Part shown: one piece after another, positions 24,358-27,347 of the stretch | Numbering within the stretch: position 1 is the first letter of the stretch | How the letters are laid out: every line of letters begins with the position of its first letter | From: Pseudomonadota bacterium | GTDB lineage: Bacteria; Myxococcota_A; Polyangia; Polyangiales; Polyangiaceae | Direction of reading: 5' to 3' | NCBI GenBank assembly: GCA_023431345.1 | Contig: JAEYWK010000136.1 | Span: 1 to 27,347, forward strand | DNA: 27,347 bases | The notes under the pieces: generated by a model | Seen by the model: the letters and a program-made list of their open reading frames with translations, nothing else | What the model was told of the DNA's origin: nothing | The model's database searches: none | Position numbers and translations under genes: made by a program

Positions 24358-27029
24358 GCGCGTTCGAGCGCTTGTCCGGAGCGCTCCAGTACCACATCGT
24401 CAACACGCTCGGCTTCGCGGAGATGCGGTCCGTACAGCTGCTCTCCATCGAAGCCCTCCTCGACGGCAAGAATGCCGTCGTGTTGGCCCCCACCGCGGGT
24501 GGCAAGACCGAGTCGGCCTTCTTTCCGTTGCTCTCGATGATGGACAGCGAGGATTGGCGGCCCGTCTCGGTTCTCTACCTGTCCCCCATTCGCGCCCTGC
24601 TCAACAACCAGGAAGATCGCATCTCGCGCTATGCGGGTCTCGTGGGGCGCCGGGCCTTCAAATGGCACGGAGATACGGCGCAGGGTCCGAGGAAGCAATT
24701 CCTGCGCGAGCCGACCGATATCCTGCTCATCACCCCGGAGTCACTAGAAGCAACGCTGATGAGCGCGCGGGTGCCGTCACGCGAGCTCTTCGCGGGACTA
24801 CGAGCGGTCATCATCGACGAGGTCCACGCCTTTGCTGACGACGACCGCGGGGCGCATCTCGCATCGCTCGTCGAGCGCCTCACGCGGCTCGCCGGTCGCG
24901 ATGTCCAACGCATCGGACTATCGGCGACTGTTGGCAATCCGGACGAGATCCTGCGCTGGCTCCAGGGCAGCTCTACGCGGCCGGGCGCCGTCGTAGACCC
25001 CGGCGGCGCCCGGCGCAGCGCCGAGCTGGCTTTGGACTACGTCGGGAGCGCAGAGAACGCCGCTCGGGTCATTGAGGCGCTGCATCCGGGAAGGAAGCGG
25101 CTGGTGTTCGTAGACTCGCGTCGCCAAGCCGAACAGCTCGGTCACTTGATCGGCGGTCTGGGCGTACCGACGTTCGTCACGCATGGCTCGCTCTCGGTGA
25201 GCGAACGGCGCGATGCGGAACGAGCGTTCCAGGAAGGACAAAACTGCGTCATCGTGGCCACGAGCGCTCTCGAGCTGGGCATCGATGTCGGCGACCTCGA
25301 TCACGTGCTGCAGATTGACGCGCCCTCATCGGTCGCGAGCTTCCTTCAGCGCATGGGACGCACGGGTAGGCGCGGCGGCCCGCCAAACTGCACGTTTCTG
25401 GCAACCAAGGAGACGGCAGTCGTCCAAGCGGCTGCAATCTTGCAACTCTTTCGCGAGGGTTTTGTCGAACCGGTGCGACCCAGCTCGCACGCTTACCACA
25501 TCTTGGCCCATCAACTGATGAGCGTCGCAGTGCAACACGAGGGCCGCGCTCGCAATGCCTTTTGGGAGGAGCTCAAGGGTGCAGCGCCCTTCGCGAGCAT
25601 CACCGCAGAAGACCGCGAACGCGTGTTTGACCACATGCTGGCGCATGAAATCTTCGCGGACCAAGGCGGCCGCATTTGGCTCGGCCCCCAAGGCGAGAAG
25701 CGCTACGGACGCGCGAACTTTCGGGAGCTCTACGCCGTGTTCGACACGCCCCGACTGATCTCGGTCCGCGCCGGCGTTGAAGACGTCGGCACAGTCGACG
25801 CCAGCTTTCTCGCGGCCATCAGCTCCGAGTCCGAGCCGGGCTCCTTCCTTCTCGCAGGTCGCACCTGGCAGATCGTCACCATCGAATGGGAGCGCGGCAT
25901 TTGCGTCGTCAGGCCCGCCCCGAGCGGCCGAGCCCCACGCTGGTTCGGCTCGCCTCGGTTCCTCGGCTACGACCTCTGCCAGGCCGCCAAGCGTGTTCTG
26001 CTTGGCGAAGTCGACGACCCGGCCTGGTCGACCCGCGCCCGCCGCGTCCTCGAGACCTCACGCGCAGAATACGCGTTCCTCCACGACGCGCCCACGCCCA
26101 TCCTCGAGTCAACCGAAGGCCTGCAATGGTGGACCTTTGCAGGCGGCGGCGCCAACCTGCTCATCGCCCGCATGCTCGAAGCCGAGCTCGGCGCCAAGGT
26201 CACCAGCAACAACCATTCGATCCGCCTGAAGGACAAGGCAGGCGAGAGCGCGGTGGCCCTACGCCAAGCCCTCGACCGGCTCCGCGAACGCGCCGCCCCC
26301 ACTTCGGCAGATAGCGCTCGCTTCGCAACGGGCGAAGAGCGCAAGCGCTTCTCGAAATTCGACCCGTGCCTCCCCGACGACTTGCTGGCTCAGCTGATCG
26401 TCGAAAGCACGCTGGATGTCCCGAGCGCGAAGAAGCTGCTCGCTGCGAGTGTCGGCGCCCAAGCGGCGCTGGCCGCCGACGCGGCCATAGCAGAAGAACT
26501 TCCCGTCCAATCTTTGGCAAAGGCGAGCACGGCCGAGGGAGACCCAACACCCGACACAGCCACTCTGAAGTGTCTGAGCGTTCGTCCGGCGTGGGCATGG
26601 ATGATCATCTTCCTCCAGGCTAAGCGATGGAAGGACGTCGAAAACCGCTCGTGGTCTACCAAACACCGCGGCCCCTTGCTGATTCATGCCTCCCAAGGCC
26701 TCACTCGCGAGGAGTTTGACGACGCTTGCCTGCTCGCGGCGAGCGCCGGCTACGCGAACCGTGCCCAGCTTCCCAGCTTCGAGCAGATCGAGAAGATTCG
26801 CGGCACCCTGATCGGAGCTGTTAACCTCACGGGCGTCGCCGAGCCCGGTAGGTCCGTCTCTCCCTGGCACAGCGCCGCGGAGTACGGTTGGCAGTTCGCC
26901 GACCGCGTCGCCTTCGAGCCACGCCCGCTCGCCGGCAAGCTCAGCCTATTCAACGTCACCGCGACCCCCGGCGAACTAGAGGCACTGCGGCAAGCTGGCC
27001 TCGTCAGCAACGAACGCCAGAACCCGTAG
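24354..27029 (+). CDS. brxHI: BREX helicase BrxHI with C-terminal ASCH domain
   Basis: This 891-residue superfamily-2 Lhr-like helicase is the last core BREX-2 gene. Helicase motifs are motif I PTAGGKT (46-52), motif II DEVH (155-158), motif III LSATVGNP, and motif VI RMGRTGRRGG. The Lhr-type middle region follows to about 640. After a low-complexity linker (about 690-738), residues 739-870 form a separate domain: CLSVRPAWAWMI, DVENRSW, GPLLIHASQG and GTLIGAVNL. This is the ASCH (PUA-like) pattern, a fold that binds RNA or modified bases. I do not recall this as a standard BrxHI part. There is no frameshift or stop between the two parts, so it is a true fusion. ATG 24354 overlaps the brxD stop. 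Confidence 0.93.
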   Translation: MSAFERLSGALQYHIVNTLGFAEMRSVQLLSIEALLDGKNAVVLAPTAGGKTESAFFPLLSMMDSEDWRPVSVLYLSPIRALLNNQEDRISRYAGLVGRRAFKWHGDTAQGPRKQFLREPTDILLITPESLEATLMSARVPSRELFAGLRAVIIDEVHAFADDDRGAHLASLVERLTRLAGRDVQRIGLSATVGNPDEILRWLQGSSTRPGAVVDPGGARRSAELALDYVGSAENAARVIEALHPGRKRLVFVDSRRQAEQLGHLIGGLGVPTFVTHGSLSVSERRDAERAFQEGQNCVIVATSALELGIDVGDLDHVLQIDAPSSVASFLQRMGRTGRRGGPPNCTFLATKETAVVQAAAILQLFREGFVEPVRPSSHAYHILAHQLMSVAVQHEGRARNAFWEELKGAAPFASITAEDRERVFDHMLAHEIFADQGGRIWLGPQGEKRYGRANFRELYAVFDTPRLISVRAGVEDVGTVDASFLAAISSESEPGSFLLAGRTWQIVTIEWERGICVVRPAPSGRAPRWFGSPRFLGYDLCQAAKRVLLGEVDDPAWSTRARRVLETSRAEYAFLHDAPTPILESTEGLQWWTFAGGGANLLIARMLEAELGAKVTSNNHSIRLKDKAGESAVALRQALDRLRERAAPTSADSARFATGEERKRFSKFDPCLPDDLLAQLIVESTLDVPSAKKLLAASVGAQAALAADAAIAEELPVQSLAKASTAEGDPTPDTATLKCLSVRPAWAWMIIFLQAKRWKDVENRSWSTKHRGPLLIHASQGLTREEFDDACLLAASAGYANRAQLPSFEQIEKIRGTLIGAVNLTGVAEPGRSVSPWHSAAEYGWQFADRVAFEPRPLAGKLSLFNVTATPGELEALRQAGLVSNERQNP

Positions 27030-27131
27030 CTCGAGGCCTCCCGTTCGCACCACACGCATGCCGAGGCGACAACACGTGGCCCAATCGCCGACACCGGACG
27101 GCTACACAGACCAAGTTGAGAAATGACTATC

Positions 27132-27153
27132 GACGCCGCCAATCCGCGGCGTC
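27132..27153 (+). terminator. Hairpin downstream of brxHI
   Basis: GACGCCGC (27132-27139) and GCGGCGTC (27146-27153) form a perfect 8-bp GC-rich stem with a 6-base loop, 103 bases past the brxHI stop. It lacks a T-run, so any terminator function would be non-canonical. The rest of 27030-27224 shows no gene. Confidence 0.4.
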
Positions 27154-27224
27154 ACGCGGCCGAGCATGCTGGTCGAAATCTTCGAGAATGGTCAGTGGAT
27201 GCCGATCGCTACGGCAACGGCTAC

Positions 27225-27347
27225 TGTTGCCGCGCACGCTGGCTGATGGCGATTCGAGCAGGGTGCGTGATGGGCATTGGCGACGGTGCGCAATGGCTGC
27301 CACAAAAGGCGATGGCCATCGCGTAGGCCGGCGGTGACGCGCCAGCT
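27225..27347. repeat. Right arm of 123-bp perfect inverted repeat
   Basis: This is the exact reverse complement of 4-126 and it touches the window end, so it may continue beyond. The internal palindrome GCGATGGCCATCGC is at 27309-27322. It lies about 195 bp past the brxHI stop in non-coding sequence. I recognise no transposase gene or known insertion-sequence end in or next to it. Confidence 0.95.

Noticed and set aside
1..27347. CRISPR arrays, tRNA or rRNA genes, attachment sites at a tRNA
   Set aside because: No regularly spaced repeats and no cloverleaf or tRNA end found by eye; no direct repeat suited to an att site was seen.

Overview
This GC-rich window is a phage-defence island built around a complete type 2 BREX (Pgl) system. 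Nearly every gene has strongly G/C-biased third codon positions. BREX-2 is best known from actinobacteria and delta-proteobacteria. The truncated integrase N-terminus at the left edge resembles a tyrosine-recombinase family I associate with Myxococcota. A myxobacterium-like host is therefore my best guess, but it is an inference and no taxonomic marker gene is present.

Layout. A perfect 123-bp inverted repeat bounds the window (4-126 and 27225-27347). Inside its left arm, on the minus strand, are a truncated integrase start (244 downward), an excisionase-like helix-turn-helix protein (563-105), a small ribbon-helix-helix protein (907-725) and a PD-(D/E)XK-like nuclease (2131-1088). A divergent control region (2132-2393) holds a perfect 9+9 palindrome. 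Rightward from there run an unrecognised 230-residue protein, pglW (NERD, pseudokinase, kinase and helix-hairpin-helix) and pglX (adenine methyltransferase).

Between pglX and pglY about 5.4 kb of cargo interrupts the BREX locus. It starts with a SIR2-HerA pair on the plus strand (11188-14818). A compact, overlapping three-gene minus-strand cassette follows (16211-14835): an AbiTii-like protein, a degenerate-nuclease-like protein and a small helical protein. A 348-bp divergent spacer leads into pglY-pglZ-brxD-brxHI, four genes chained by four-base stop/start overlaps. BrxHI carries a C-terminal ASCH domain.

How it works together. From family knowledge, PglX is the modification enzyme, PglZ a phosphatase-fold protein, PglY and BrxD are ATPases, BrxHI is a helicase, and PglW is a kinase expected to regulate or sense. 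SIR2-HerA is an independent NAD-depleting defence that could act when BREX fails. The reversed cassette looks like a further, undescribed defence module. The excisionase/integrase remnant and the inverted repeats suggest the island was mobile. The repeats may equally mark assembly ends at a multicopy repeat.
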